Of a stretch of DNA of 64,000 nucleotides, positions 12,478 through 25,900 are shown piece after piece. The translations under genes were made by a program, and so were the position numbers. Source of the DNA: Arachnopeziza araneosa (lineage: Eukaryota > Ascomycota > Leotiomycetes > Helotiales > Arachnopezizaceae); the NCBI GenBank assembly GCA_003988855.1, contig QYAI01000024.1, positions 62,001-126,000 on the forward strand, read 5' to 3'. Each line of letters starts with the position of its first letter. Positions within the stretch are counted from its first letter, which is position 1. A model generated the notes under the pieces. That model was not told the DNA's origin and did no database searches. It worked only from the letters and a program-made list of their open reading frames with translations.

Positions 12478-13164
12478 ATCACTCCTGTAACTGTCTTTAT
12501 GAGGCGGTCCGAAACGAATGTGAATCTTCTGCAAGAAAATGCGTGGACGAGGTGCAGTCCAAGAGTTATGCGTGGCGGTTTGTGCACATGTTATGCAGTG
12601 TTTGTGCCGTTTGAGGGAAATGTGGGCGAGGCCCGCGGGGTCTCCACACAATGGCAGCACATCTATCTAATGACGTCTACCCTCTGACTGACCGGCTCTG
12701 ATCGAGTGATGGGAATAGCTTCAATCTCTGTTGCTCTGTCGCTCTATCGCTCACTGTCAATCTCCTGCCTCGCGTTCCAACGTCTGTTTTGTTTTGGCCC
12801 TGATCCTATCTTGCTGACGCAAGAAGCATACGAGGCACAGTTCCTAAAGGATCTAGTCCTCACCAAGATGGAGCTTGCTTATCAAGGCCAGCGGAAGTGG
12901 TCGAGACGGATTTCGTACTTCGTACTTCTTACGTGGTAGGCTTATCGTCGTTGTGCATTCCGCCCAACTCCAATCGACGCCGCCAGCGACGACGATATAA
13001 ACTTCAGGTTTCGTTTCATCTGTCACGCAGCCGCGTCTTACCTCGTCTCCTTCCTTCCCTTCCACTACCTAGATCTAACACGTTTCGTGCTGTGCACATC
13101 TCTTATCCATCTCATCGTTCAAGCACGAGACCCCCCCTCTCGATTGTCTTTGCACATCAGAACA
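12001..13164. other. Intergenic with GA microsatellite
   Basis: About 1.16 kb holding the (GA)n run listed separately and the probable promoter and leader of the DUF7053 gene. Frames over 12240-12690 exist on both strands only because the dinucleotide repeat has no stops. No gene seen. Confidence 0.5.
12445..12475. repeat. (AG)n microsatellite
   Basis: About 15 perfect AG units. A sister tract lies at 37261-37284 upstream of the Dma1-type gene. Confidence 0.95.
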
Positions 13165-13890
13165 ATGTCATGTAGGCTCCTCGATCCCTCGATCTGCCGA
13201 TCCTCACCGTAAGACCTACCTACTAACAAACAACCAGTCCTCAATACCTCAACCACAGTCAACATCTCCGAACCCATCCCTCCCCACATCACCAAAGCTC
13301 AGGTCATTGCCCTCCTACACGATGGGCCCTCGATGCTGGATCTGAACCCAATCATCAAATCCTACACTGAGCTCCCCTCCTCCTCAGTCAGCGGCTTCCT
13401 CTCCTCCGTCTCCCCGTCCAACAAACCGCCGTTGACCGGCAATCTCCCTGTGACCGTCTACAAGATCGTTGAAGCAACATCCCAGACAGAGGAAGGCGGA
13501 GGAAGTTGGCGAGGTGGTTGGGCGAAGCGATTCATTCCTGATGAAATCAGTTATGAAACATCGGTCCAAGGAACCGAGGATGGGATGGTGAGTGTGACAC
13601 ATGCACCTATGGGAGTGAATAGCGTGACATACTGGAGAGTGAGGGATGCGAAGGAGGAGGAAGGGGAAGGGTTGGTGTTGGAAAAGGAGGGGTGTGTGAG
13701 CAGTAATCGAATGTTAATGACGTTTATACGGACGACGATTCAGGGGAGTTACGAGAAGCTGGCAAGGGATTTTATGGCTAAGTTGGTGAAGACGGTGGAT
13801 GATGAGAATGGGAAAGAGGAGGTAGTGGCAGAGAAGATTGGGGGAAGTGAAGAGGAAGTGAAGAGTGGCCAGGCCGAGATTGTCGCATAG
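13165..13890 (+). CDS. DUF7053-type fungal protein
   Basis: Two exons, 13165-13171 and 13238-13890, give 219 residues. The first exon is only seven bases (ATG TCA T). The intron (13172-13237) has donor GTAGGC and a perfect TACTAAC branch box with CAG acceptor; a stronger donor, GTAAGA at 13209, would leave a 29-base intron in the wrong frame. The protein starts MSFLNTSTTVNISEPIPPHI, then ALLHDGPSMLDLNPIIKSYT. This matches the start of a fungal family known as DUF7053, probably a START-like fold, whose members begin with a Thr-rich strand and 'P...I...VI..LHDH..MI.LNP'. The rest runs to an acidic, Lys/Glu-rich tail (LVLEKEGCVSSNRMLMTFIR is the last ordered block). Molecular role unknown; no signal peptide. 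Confidence 0.85.
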
Positions 13891-14348
13891 GTGGACGTTC
13901 AATGACTATACATGCTTGTAGAAGCTTTAGAGGAGTTCTAGTAATGGGAGCATATGAATACAGCAGGGCAAACTTGATATAGATTGCTAGGTGAACAATG
14001 AATAACTTTACTGAAATGATTCCAGTCCACAATTCTAGCCGGTCGTCTCACCTTCCTTTCCCAGTTGTTCCTAGATGCATGAATCTCTAATAATCCTTAG
14101 GACACTCAGATCCATTTATGAAGAACCGAAGATTGCTGACACGAGATTAGCGGAACAATGTTGGGTTTGTTTCTTGGTTCCAATTCCAATTGTAAAGGAT
14201 CATAGCTAGGAAAAGACAAAGGGTAAAAGCAGCAGGACGTAGGCTCGAGAAAGCATGCAACCATGTCAATTTCTCACTAGAACCCATATCAACGAATGTA
14301 ATGCTACAAATGTGCCAATCTCCACACCATTTCCTACCTATTTGGCGG
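13891..14348. other. Convergent intergenic gap
   Basis: 458 bases between the converging DUF7053 and DUF2235 genes. I see only 3' flanking sequence. Confidence 0.5.
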
Positions 14349-16618
14349 TCATTGCCCTGCCTTGGCAATCCACCTCTGCAGCAATCTTCGCTCTGTTCCC
14401 CCAAGTGTATCCTCAGGCAGGCCTGGACCCTGGTCCGTTGGCTTCCAAAACGGAGCTCCTCCTGGTGGCTCGACAAGCTGATAAGTGTTGTACAAAGCAG
14501 CCGGATGGTAGTTTGGTGTTTCAACTAGCTTCACCGCAGCTACTCCAGTTATGACTTTCCCAATGTTGAAAGCAGATTTCAACTTGGATTCACTAATAAC
14601 AGTCTCAGGGTTGTTGCCGTGTTTGTCAATTCGAACCCTCGCAGACATATGAATGCTATAATCCATATATTTAGCCATTTAATCAAATGCTGTCCAATAA
14701 TTAGGGGCTCTTACGCTTCTGCTGTGCCTTTCAACGGAGCTTTCCCTTGAACTCCATCGTCGAGTTTCACTTTGTTGTATCTTCCTGGAGTTCTTGTAAT
14801 GGGGTTCACAGCCTCTATCAAGCTTGTCCTATCTGTCACTGCTGAAGAATCATTTATTTTCCCGAGCCCCCAAGGCCGAGCAGTAGGTGGATTCTGGGTC
14901 TTATAGAAACCGAGAGCCATATCTTGGATCCAGTCAAGATAGAGGGCATTGAAAGATAGGATGCCGCCATCATGGTCTTCAAGTTGACTGACCATCCAGG
15001 CTAAGCTAATATTCGATTGAAGCGCATCCGGATATCCACCGCCAATATTAGCATGAGCACCAGGGAACCATGTTTGCTTGAGCCCTTTGATGATATGAGG
15101 ATCTTCTGGCTCAGGTGACTCCCTAGCCAGAAATCAGCATGTAATTTGCTATTTCGGAAGAAACTGAGAAAATGAAGAGCCAAGCCCGGAAGACGGTTTT
15201 TTCAGGAACGTGGCAGCGCTCTTGGTTATCGCTAGGGAAATACGATATATTGTAAGAGTACAAACTTACCATAAGGTTGGAGTAAATGAGCCGCGGTGTT
15301 CGTCAATCGCAAGAGAGTGGAATGCCCACTCTACTCTTTTCGCCACCTTTTGATTGACGAACGAGAGAGGTTTGACGTTTTTCTTCCCCCAATTTCCAGG
15401 AACGCCAAGAGATCCTACGGTGTCCCAACAGCAACATGCACTACAAATAATTAGTAAACAATTTAAAGAAGACTTGTAAGAAAGCTCTAAATTTCTTGAT
15501 TCAAAGAGGAAAAAGCGATTCAGTATGAGAAAGAACTTACCGAATCGGCATACCCCATCTAGTAATTTTGGCCTAGATAAATCAATCATCATTCCAATCA
15601 AATCTTGTAGTGAATTCTTACATCAAGTAAGGTCTGGACATACGCCTGGTCTGAGAACTTGATGGGTCGTCCATGCTGTGCCTGGAACTTTTTAGCGGCA
15701 TCAGGAAAATTGCGGATCAAATAGGCGCTCTCTTTCTCAGTGCTTTGGTTGGTCCAGTCCATAAAAATATGGTAGAATTGCTCCATTCCGTAACGTCTAT
15801 AAAAGAGTTAGCTCTGCCCATACTCACTGAGTTATAGAACACTGTTTTGAGATTGAGAATTGGATTTGGATCTATCAGTTTAGACCCAAATATTTGGATC
15901 AAGCTTCGAGAACCAGATGGGCCCGCAAAGTAAGTTGCGGGTCAAGTAAGCAAGTATACGTACGTCAATAATCCGATAGTAGAGATGAGATCAGCAATAG
16001 CTCGTGCGGTATAGGCACCCCGGGAGAATCCAAGAATTACGATCTCATCCATTGGTATTGCTGGGTTCGTAATCTCTTCCTGTGTCAAAGGCCAGAAATT
16101 ATTGGCTACGAAGGCATAAGCTTCGCGGATATGCTCTGTAATATCTTGCCCTTCGAGACCTCCCAAAAGTCTGTCCTCGAGGTTTCCAGTTCCAACTCCT
16201 TTGGAATAGAAGGCAACTTGAGGGACTTTAACGTCATCCACGACTTGGAAATGATCGAGAGCTCGGATGATTCTTGTAACATTGCTAGGGATCTGGGCTG
16301 TGGCAACGCCGCCATCTTCCTCTAGAGGTATATTAGCATAGGCGTTGGGCGGATTTTGAGGCTTGAGAGACTGGATCTCGAGTAGAGAAACAAAGAAAAG
16401 ACATAAATACCGTAGCCTGCATCGCTGTTCTTTTCGAACGGTCAATGTTTATCAAATCTTGGGTCTTATTGGTCGGATGTGCTTACCATCCAGGTTCCTA
16501 GAGAGTGAGTTGTTAATGGAGTTCTTGCTCCTCTACCTCAGGAAGGACCACGCTTACCGTCGCATCCAATGACGAACTTCTTCCCGCATGCTCGACGACG
16601 CGGGGCTTGAGACGCCAT
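14349..16618 (-). CDS. DUF2235 alpha/beta hydrolase, nine exons
   Basis: Exons (transcript order): 16558-16618, 16487-16497, 16411-16429, 15964-16321, 15622-15796, 15541-15572, 15270-15440, 14715-15122, 14349-14655, giving 513 residues with frame kept at all eight junctions. The family's opening signature is built from three exons: KKFVIGCDG, then TWM on an 11-base exon, then NSDAGY on a 19-base exon. The nucleophile elbow is EIVILGFSRGAYTARAIADL (G-x-S-x-G) near residue 140. Later blocks are SACCCWDTVGSLGVP-like (ACCCWDTVGSLG), the acidic LWESPEPEDPHIIKGLKQTW, and FPGAHANIGGGYPD containing the catalytic-type His. Bacterial relatives include phospholipase effectors; the substrate of fungal members is not known. 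No signal peptide. The 167- and 147-base introns are long for this window. Confidence 0.93.
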
Positions 16619-18457
16619 CCTGAAGGAAAATAGAAGATTGGGTAACAGCAGCGGTTTCTGGTATTGTGGGATGTAGTGATTGCGCCGAAGGGATCTGGTG
16701 ATGACTCTGGTAAGCGGGTGGCCGAGACTAGGAAGCATTCGCAGAAAAGCAAAGAAGAAATGAGCAATTAAGGCTCATTTACTCTTCCACCACCACCTTT
16801 GGCAGGACGTGTATATATAACCAACAGTACCTCGCCATCTGTCACCTCAGCTCTCCACTGGGCGTGGCCAAGCAGCCACCGGTGCGGTTGTGCAAGGCTG
16901 AGAGGAAGGCCGGCGCTGAGACATCACCGCATGAAAAGGCCCATTCCTCACGTCCTGGCCAATAGGGTCGGCGGACGGCGACAGAAGAGACGGTGACCAG
17001 CGTCAGCCTCTGCGATCGCCAAGAGACGTGGCTGCTGCTCCCGACCGAAGAAGCAATCTGGAGGAGCTGCAGTTCTCAGCCTTGCCCCACCAACCCCTCA
17101 GCAGCAGCAGCAGCGCCGTGGAGGACCGGCACATGGATCGTTTGATTCGAAAGGAAGGAGGGAGGAGGGAGGGAGTTGGATCAATAAACCCTCCTCTGCG
17201 CATGCAAGTCAGACTCGAAGGAAGAGAGGAGCGCGCGTTGTCGAGACACGGTGCGGCGTTGTGGTGGGTGGGCATGGTCAGTGTGTCTGTCCGGGCTCAA
17301 GCTGAGCTGCAGCTGCTGCAGCCGGCCACTTCCGCACACACGTCTCATTCTGGACCAGCGAGGGCGGGAAGGGGATGCACATCGTCAGACGAGTCATCGT
17401 CGACGCAATCAGGAGGGCCAGAATGGGGAGGGAGAGCACAAGGGTGATGGGGTTTCTTCATTTCGGCTGGCTAACTCTGCTAGCTTTGTTCCCCACCTGG
17501 AACCAGACTCGGAACACTTCCTCCCATTTTGAGTCGCACTGCACTGCACTGCACTGCGCCGCACCGCACCGCATAGCTAGCTCTGCTCTTCGCTTTTTCT
17601 GAATTCCAAAGACGCCCCTTTTAGCAGACACATCCAGCCAACCCAATCCCATTGATCATCATCAGAAATGCAAGGCATTAAAACACCGTCCGACGGCCGC
17701 CATCCAAGCAGCGAAAAAAGGCCCTCACGGTCAATAAGATGACCGAAGAAGCAGGAATAAAACAGCGCACTTCGTTCTTCGTTTTCTCATATGGCACAGG
17801 TGAAACCGACCCGGTAGGGAAAGGGCCTGACAAGAACAGCGGGAATTCGAAGGGTATGTGTACGTCCTGAAGCTGTTCAGACAAGAAATTCATAAACACC
17901 GTGGAATCCGTCGTTACATCCATTGGAACTCATAGATATTCGTGATATGTTGTTGGAAAAGTTGCCAAATCGCTGGTAGAGAGGACATTTTGGGGTGCGG
18001 AACCACCCTGAAGTTCTTAGATAAACTGAATATGTACGAGTAGTAGGTCTAGAATCCGAGGCTCTGACCTTCATGCTGCGATTTTTTTTACATAGAGTAC
18101 TTTTGTTGTGCTCTTATTTTCATGTTATTTTTGAATCGATTCTTCGAATCATGTGCGCGGAGATGATGTGATCGCGGATTATCATCTAATCACGCTGAAC
18201 TACCGACTCTTCCGCTCTCGCCCTCATATGATTTGCTTGGGTTTCGAGACTATGAGCCATCAGACGTGTGACTGGCCAAATGGCAGCTCGATCCAGCCTA
18301 AGGAGGTGTCAGTATTTGTATTTCATCTCAAACCACAACACATGAAACGAGACGAATATCTAAACAGGCTTTTGGGTGCAATATGTACAACATTACAGTA
18401 CGAAATCAAGCCTGGCCACAAAGGTCTTTGAGAGTCAAACTGTGAAGCGATATAGAC
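16619..18457. other. Divergent-free gap with short tandem repeats
   Basis: 1.8 kb between the DUF2235 start and the 3' end of the C2H2 factor. Holds the DUF2235 promoter, a CAG run at 17100-17114 and a GCACT/GCACC tandem at 17536-17573. Frames on both strands around 17.0-17.5 kb reflect GC content and show no domain. Confidence 0.5.
17536..17573. repeat. Pentamer tandem repeat (GCACT then GCACC)
   Basis: Four CACTG units pass into GCCGC/ACCGC units. The change from CACTG to CACCG part-way suggests stepwise mutation of one array. Confidence 0.85.
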
Positions 18458-21400
18458 TTACATATATGCAGTTACTCTCAGAATCTTGCTTCCATACCCA
18501 GCGTTGTCAGTTCCTGGTAATCGATGTCCAGCATTCATTTGAGCAGCAGATCCTAAGCTAGCCAATTCATAATTCATCTTGATCTCGGCACTATTCAAGA
18601 CCTCTTGGACCTTGTTTAGTAGCTTGACATCTTCTTCCTCGAGTAACATGATGCCTGGAACTTGACTGAGATCAATGTCATCTTTCCCAAGGATGCCTAG
18701 GTAGCGACCGACTCTTTCCTGAACCGTTGCAACCCATTCAGCAAGCACTTGAGCACAGTCAAAAGCGCACATGGCAGACTGCAAAGGTAGCTCGCGTGAA
18801 GTAAAATCTGCAAAAGTCACTCCTAATTTGTCAGACATGGAGAGTGAGTCAGCTGCGTAGAAGGCTGCTTTGCGGAGATGCCTTTCACGCTTAGACGTTG
18901 ATATTGGTTGAGACATATTATGTGGAGGCATTCGGCTGGCTTTGAACTCTGGGGATGAAGTTGATGTGGGAGGTGAGTCGATGAATACCGAGGAAGTAGC
19001 AGACGTCTCAGATGGATCCGAAGACTCTGCGTTCGACTCAGGCGAGTGTTCAGCATGCTGAATAATTTCACTGCCACGAGATAACTCTTCGGCCATCCCA
19101 TCCCAATCTCGCTGCCAGAATTTCTCCTTTGAGCGCGAGAGGTTGACAAATAACCGGACGTAAGCAAGATCAAGAAGAGGTATACTATCGGCAGAGAGGG
19201 GTCCGAAGCCATAAGGATTCGGGCGCTCGAGGCTGTGGTGTGGATTACTTGCCCATGCAGCTTGCCAGGCCTTCAGCGCGGGCTCAATGTGTCGATGCAT
19301 TTTTTCTGTCTCTTCATTCGTCCATATTTTATTATGGTGGCGCTGTCTCGTCTCCCAAATGTAGTTGTGCAGAGCGTTGATGAGAACAAGACATCCAAAT
19401 GTACTTGGTTGAATCTCGCTCTTGGGAGCTTCTTGGATGTTCAGACCATTCCCAAACATTTGTCCATGAGCCATCTGTTGTTGCTGTTGCCTTTCACCTG
19501 TGCGCAAGAGCTCACCCAAAGCATCATGAAAGGTAAGCTGGTTATGGTTTGCCATTCGTGCTCCTCCTTTAGCATAAAAGCTCTGGGCGGTTTCTGAAGT
19601 CCAAAATTCCTCATCGCAGGGTAGGTCGAGAGTAATTTCAGAATTCGTTAATGCGGGGGTATGATTGTAAGCAGAAACAAGAAGACTTGATAAGATGAAA
19701 ACTGCATAGAGAGTTCGCTTGCGTTCCTCCATGGTCTTCCAATTATACCAATCTTGTTGCTCATCCGAAATTTCTTGTTTAACGTTTGGAGTGTTCCAGT
19801 CTTCTGGAGACATGGAACTTTCACCCATCTTAACATCCTGTCCATTTTGAAGATGTGGATGGGGCTTCAAGAGTTCGGCAGCACGTGCAAGGCTTACTAG
19901 TGCTGCACCGTGGGTGGTAGCGATGTCACCAGCAGTCTTGTCTCCACAGTTATGGCCATAGACAACATTAAGAAGCATGGCTTGAACAAGCCAGACTGGA
20001 GTGTGTATGGCGTTTTCAGGATGACTCGAACCATGGTCTAGAGAAGTTTTTCGATGATCCGCCTTTCGAACATCAGCCTTCCGCCGCTCTTCCAAATACA
20101 GCTGGATCATCTTCTTAGCAGCTTCAAACAGTTCCTTTGATTGAACCTGCTCGAGTTCGTAGAGAGCACCGATAGCAGCCATGGAGAGAATGAGACATCC
20201 ACGACCCCCCACTAAACCTGCATGACCTCTTTCGCTTGTAAAAGGTACCTCGAATGAAAGAGTTGGAATATGTAAAAATGGCAAATGGGGATGGAAATAT
20301 CGGATATACGCGCCGACGTAGCGTTGAAGGTCATGTGTGCTTGGAAGACTGCGAGCCGGTTCAGATAGGTTGGGATTTCGTCCAGGAAAATGAGGAGATA
20401 ACGGTGAACTTGTTGCCGGGAAAGAATATTTTCGCCCACCGAACGGAGTACTAGGAGCTAGGGCGGCGATAAGAGACTGCCGAGTAGAGTCGGTGATGCT
20501 AGCAAGTGGTAGTGAAGAATGCATACTGCCGTTTAGGGAAACCGGGGTTTCTGGTCCAAGGTTCATTGGTGGGTGGAATGGTTGCGTTGTGATTCCGGGC
20601 ATTATTGATGTCATGGATGGACTCATGGAACTCATTGATGGTGGTGGGCTTGAAAAATAGGGATCATTTTGACTTTTGTGGAGAAGGCTGTGAGGAGATA
20701 TTGGTCCTGTATTCATCAGGTCATGATATCCACTGTTTCCAAGGTCTATGGCAAATGGGTTGGGTGTCATTGAGGGAGGAGCCATCATGGACTGCTGCCA
20801 TGCAGATGCAGAAGATGCAGCGACATTATTCGATCCATCCAGCATTACTTCACTAATTCCGCTCTGGCTAGCTGTGCTAATGGCTGAAGGCGAGGATCCG
20901 TCAATAGCATTTTCATTGGGATCATTGAAGGACATTTGGTGCTCAAAGCCATTCATCCAGTCAAAATTCTCCTCTAGGCTGCGCTGTAGTTGCATGTCCG
21001 TAAACCCCTGGTACGGGGACGTAGAATCGATTACCATAGAATGAGGAGAATCATTGTAGTGCAGAGCATTAGGGTTGATTGTTGAGTTTGGTCCGAAAAG
21101 TAGCCCTTCAAAGTCAAAATCGGAATTAAATCCTCCCACGACAGGTGCTGTCCTAAGACCACCTCCAAAATCCATGTTGTTAAAACCATGAGTTTCTAGC
21201 TTGGGAAGTCCATGGTTCATTCCGCGCTGGCCCATAGCTGTGGACATGCCACCAAAGTTGAATTCATTCTGCATTGGGAGTCCAGCAAGGCTGGGATGCC
21301 GGCTGTGAGTGTTGTTGAGACCTTGTCGGGCTACTGTAGCATTAGCAGCCGCCATCAACTGCATATGCGCTCCGTCAACGTGACTGATAGTATTTGCTCT

Positions 21401-21961
21401 TGGTCTCATAGAAGCGGCCCCATTCCCATTGGCGATGGAGCCTTTCCGCACTCTGCCGGGTCCAGCAGTTGTACTTGCCGCGCTTTCTCGACGATTTCTC
21501 GGCCTTGAAGAAGGGGTCGTAGTCATATGAAGCTTCTGCTGGTGCCGGAGTAACAGGTCCCTTCGAGCGAAACATCTTGCACATTCTGGGCACTCGAAGG
21601 GTTTTTCTTTGGTGTGTGATCGTTCATGGCGCTTGAGATGTTCCAGTCGAGCGAAGGATCTTTGACAAGTTCCGCAAACGTGCGGTCTTGGTTTGTCGGT
21701 TTTGGACGGGGGAAAGTTGTTGGCAGATTTCGAGTTTGTTGATACGTCTAACGGTAGATTAGCCCGCTATGTTCCTGGAAATCTGCAGCTGTATGACAGA
21801 GAAAAGCAAATCCGGGCAAAATAGGTCCGCGGTGTTCTGACAATACAAAAAGGATTGAGAAGACACCTACTATTCTCAGCAGCACCTCCCGCAGTATTAG
21901 ATGCCGAAGCGTTGGATGACGTTGTGGGAGGCATAACGTGAATAGTCGACTCGCTCAGCAT
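18458..21961 (-). CDS. C2H2 zinc-finger plus fungal-specific transcription factor domain
   Basis: Exons 21871-21961 and 18458-21747 (intron 21748-21870, donor GTAGGT, GCTAATC branch, GTTAG acceptor) give 1126 residues. Two adjacent fingers follow the intron: C55/C58/H71/H75 and C83/C86/H99/H104, with linker TKEKPFEC, an ADR1/Tda9-type pair. A long Asn/Ser/Met-rich disordered region runs to about residue 490. The middle-homology Fungal_trans region begins near LQRYVGAYIRYFHPHLPFLH (about residue 500) and includes WLVQAMLLNVVYGHN and a short Gln run. C2H2 pairs joined to this domain are a known Pezizomycotina class of nuclear regulators of carbon, lipid or stress genes; the target is not predictable here. 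The stop codon at 18458 overlaps a donor-like GTAAGT, so a further 3' exon is possible. Confidence 0.95.
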
Positions 21962-22957
21962 CGTCGAAGGAAGTCAGAGTCGCCGAGAGGGTGTTGCGAA
22001 TGGCTTCCGAGAACGCGGATTGGCATGCTAGAAAAGTTTCAATAATTCATTCGTTTGTTCAGTCATTCGTTCCTGACGTTGACGAGCTCGAGGACAAGGT
22101 CAGGCAGAGCAGAGCAAAAGAGATCGTGGCGATGAGTAAATGCAGTTTCAGCACGGAATGGAGTCCGACTTACAGCTTTCGAGTGGCCAGAGCCTGGCGG
22201 GTCTTGTCTGTCCTGGGAAGTTTGCAGACTTGCAGCGAAGGGTGCAGGAGGGAATCCACAGCTTGCTTCCACTTATCGCTTACTTGATGCAACCACAGAG
22301 CTTGATGCTGGTTCTTTAGCCGAGGGAATCCGATCCTGAGTCAACCTAGGTGAAGACGGTGGAGAGGGTGAGAGGCTGCGAAGGGAAAGGGTCGCGACGC
22401 AATCTCGGCACCAGCGTAGGACCTCCAGAGGCGGGATTGCGTTGTTGTCGACGGCGGCCTTTTTGGTTCTGAAGAATCGTTTCCTCCTACTCTGGCAGTA
22501 GTGCGGGTACGGCTTGGGCGGAGAGGGACGTAGTCGTAAATTGCCTGCTAAACGCCAGCACCGTCGCAGCTAGCCGTCTCCGAGACTGGAGGAGGACGCA
22601 GCAGCAGCAGCAGCATAGACCGAGAATCGCAGCACACGCTCCACACAATATTATGGGGGGAAGAGGTGCAAAGTGCCAAAGAGAGGCGAGCGTTGGGGCG
22701 TCAGGCTGCCTCTGGGCTGCGGCTGGCTTGACTGATGACCAACAAATATCGCAACCAGCGGCCATGCACTTCAAGGATGGCCAAGAAGTATAATTGGCGC
22801 TCCACTCATCACTCTGACACGGTTTTGATGAGCGTTGTTTGGACTCTTGGAGCGTTGTCTGATGCGGAATAGTTTGCACTCGGGAACCTGGGCTAGCTAG
22901 GAGCGCTCCGTCTGCTGTGCAGTCAGGGCTGGGGAGGATGAATGAGAATCCGGTCTG

Positions 22958-22983
22958 GATGGGCGATGGGCGATGGGCGATGG
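22958..22983. repeat. GATGGGC tandem repeat
   Basis: Three perfect seven-base units plus a partial fourth (GATGG). Confidence 0.9.
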
Positions 22984-25900
22984 ACGTCGCGCATAGCATG
23001 AAAGGAAAACGCAACTGCACTCGAGCTGTACCGGACTGCACTGGAGGCGTGAACATGGAATATACCATGGCAGACAGGGGCGACGTCTGTACGACACGCA
23101 GGGCAGAGGCCGAACATGCCATTTTTACCAAGCCAGGCCAAGCCTAACGAACCTTACCAGTTGAGACAGCATCCCGAGAAAAGAGGCAATTCAGGGAGAC
23201 GCCCTCAGTGGTTGAGGTATTTCGAGCCTGGAGAGACTGCCGCTGCTAAATCGATATTAATACGACAGCGCAGTAGTTAATCCGGTCTGGAGCTGCTCCT
23301 CCGCGAACGTTATTTCCTGCAGGATGCTTGATGACCGAATTACAGCCAAGCTCAAGATTAAAAGCCTCTTCGGCAGGTGCCTGTGCAAAGGTTGATTATG
23401 TTTTATTATATCTCGGAACGTTGGAGGAACGGGAGAAGCTACGGGAGATGCGGCGGCCATTCAGATCGAGTCCATCCTCCAGAGAAGTGTGTGTATCAGT
23501 GACAAGGCATGCTCTTGAGCGCTGGCATCTGGCCTTCCAGCTCGCTCTTGTATGCCGTACCCACTCATTGCACCATCCCAAAACCCTTCCGAAGAACCGA
23601 AGTGCTGCTAGCTGCGCCTCTCAAAACACGTCAAATGATCGATCAAGACGTAAGGAGCCTCTCGAGTCATTCTTGGGGGTATCATGGCCGCAAAAATGAA
23701 AGAAGTATTGCAATGCAATCATCTCATCCGTACGGAGTACCATTGTGTCTGCTCTCTACAATCTCTTCCCCCGCCGGAGCTTTTGGCCAGAGCGCTGGAA
23801 CAATAAGGTAGGTAGCTAGCTCCCAAGAACCCAAGCGGGTGGACTCGAATCTTGCATTAACACCTTTCTCAAGAGACTGGCACGAAACATTCGAACTGCT
23901 TCGTACCTTACTTCCATGACGACGGTGATGAGAGCGAATCAGTGTGAAACACAGCCACCTCAAATCTCATTTGCTGCTTTAATTCGATCCCAAATCTCCT
24001 ACTCGAATCTTGAGCGTGGGTGGATGTACGCCGAAAACCCCTGAACCCCAGGTTCATTACAATACCGTGCTGGAAATGGCTCGGGCTTGCGAAGTTCTGA
24101 TGTTCAGGTGATGCACTAAATGAAGGGAACGGGTCAGTGGCTTGATCAGGGATCAGTTTATCTCGGAGTCCGCAGGTATTAACGCAATCCGGAGAGCTTC
24201 CAGCCACCGTGCAGACGCAGCGCTCAGGGAAGACCTCCCCTTCGCCTCTCTTCCACTCGGTAGCCGGCCAGAATGATGAAAACAGTGTGGTTTGCAAACG
24301 GGAAACTGCAATGCAAAAGAATGTTAGATGTGTGCCGCGAGCTGCACGCCTTTCCCCGTCTAGGTCTTCGGCCGACCCTGGGGGCGAGATTCCTGAAATG
24401 CTCTCGAATCAGAAGAGCAGCAAAGGCTGATCCTAGATAATGCCCCAGTCTCACACCCTTGCCTTCCCCAGCTTTTAATCAAGCCACTAAACAGTCGTCT
24501 GTCAAGCGTTTTCATGCCATCCATCCCATGATATGAGAGATGGTCAGATCATATCAGTTAAGTTTCTTTCCTCACACTCTACACTCTAACTCTACCCACT
24601 ATGTCAAACAGAGTTTTCTCCTTAATCAATCAATATATAGATGTGGACGGTACGGCGCCGAGAGACGGATTATTTGTCCGAAAACATCCTTCTCTCCTGC
24701 ACTGCAATCAATGGGTAGAAGGCTGATGGAAGCCACGTTTCGACCGCTAATCTTCTCTTCCAATGAAACAGTCTCGGGGTGAATCAACTCTTGCCGGAAT
24801 GAACGCTATGCATCAGGGACGATTAATATGATGTCCTGCTCTGATAAGACGCTGCAGACCATATTTCGTAGGCAATTCAATGATGATCCGGAGCAACGTC
24901 AAACTTTCTCGGGGACAGATATGATTCTTTGAAACTGACCGAAGAAAGGAGAAATCTTTCCAAAAGACGCTGGCTGCACAACTCTCGGATGAAGATCAGA
25001 AACCAAAAATGAAACCCCGAAACCAGCTATCGTAATTATGCTTTCCCAATTCCAACATTGATTCTCACCACTCGATGTTCCGTGAGTCTATCTAGACCTT
25101 CCTTTGGCAAATCTCCGACGCCGGGTTTCAAGTAAGCTATATCGAAACTCGTTAAGGACTATTGTACCCTACCTTCCCCAGACTTACCAAGGAGTCCGGT
25201 GACATCCATCTCGGAGAAGAAAGGTACACATCTAGGATCCAACCCAAAGCAGGCTGAGAGACAGCCAGTCACAAGCCTTCAACACTTCCAATCAGACCAC
25301 CGACACCCTCACACTTCAGCAAATCCACCAGATACACCCCCTAATTCATATCAAGAAAGATGTCAGGAAAAACTGTTGACCTATCGGTTTCGGATCAATT
25401 CTCGAGATTAAAAAGGAAGAACCTTCCTTCCACAACAAGGTGCCAGCACTCAGGAAAAATATTGTTCAATAACCGCAATTCACGTACCATGATAATTCGG
25501 GATTATGTTAGTCCCAATCAAATAAATGGACACAAAAGTGCCTTGAAACAATCCTGATGATCCTCGGCAATCTATAAATTTAAGCATGATCAAAATGTTA
25601 ATCTTCCAGGCCTCTTCTGAAGATTTGTTTAGTGCGACATTCAGTTGAGCAGCCCTCAGATGATCCTGCAATTTTCCCTCCACAATACCGCAATGGATTG
25701 CTTTGATCTTCTTGTGGTAAAGCGTTTCGGATCCAGTCTTCCAGAAAATTCTCGTGCATGCTGTACGAGACAGAAAACGGAAATGGAAATGGAAACGGCA
25801 AGACTTCGGCTGTCATTCAACCGTCCGCTCTCGCATTTAACTCGGAGGCCTCGTCGTCATCGGCGAAGCTGCGCTGCACTGCAGATCGCAAAATTTTTAC

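Noticed and set aside
12240..12687. Overlapping frames on both strands with Ser-Leu or Arg-Glu runs
   Set aside because: They exist because the (AG)n microsatellite lacks stops.
22487..23131. 214-codon minus-strand open frame
   Set aside because: Composition is irregular (Cys-run from a CAG tract), overlaps several frames on both strands, and has no recognisable motif.
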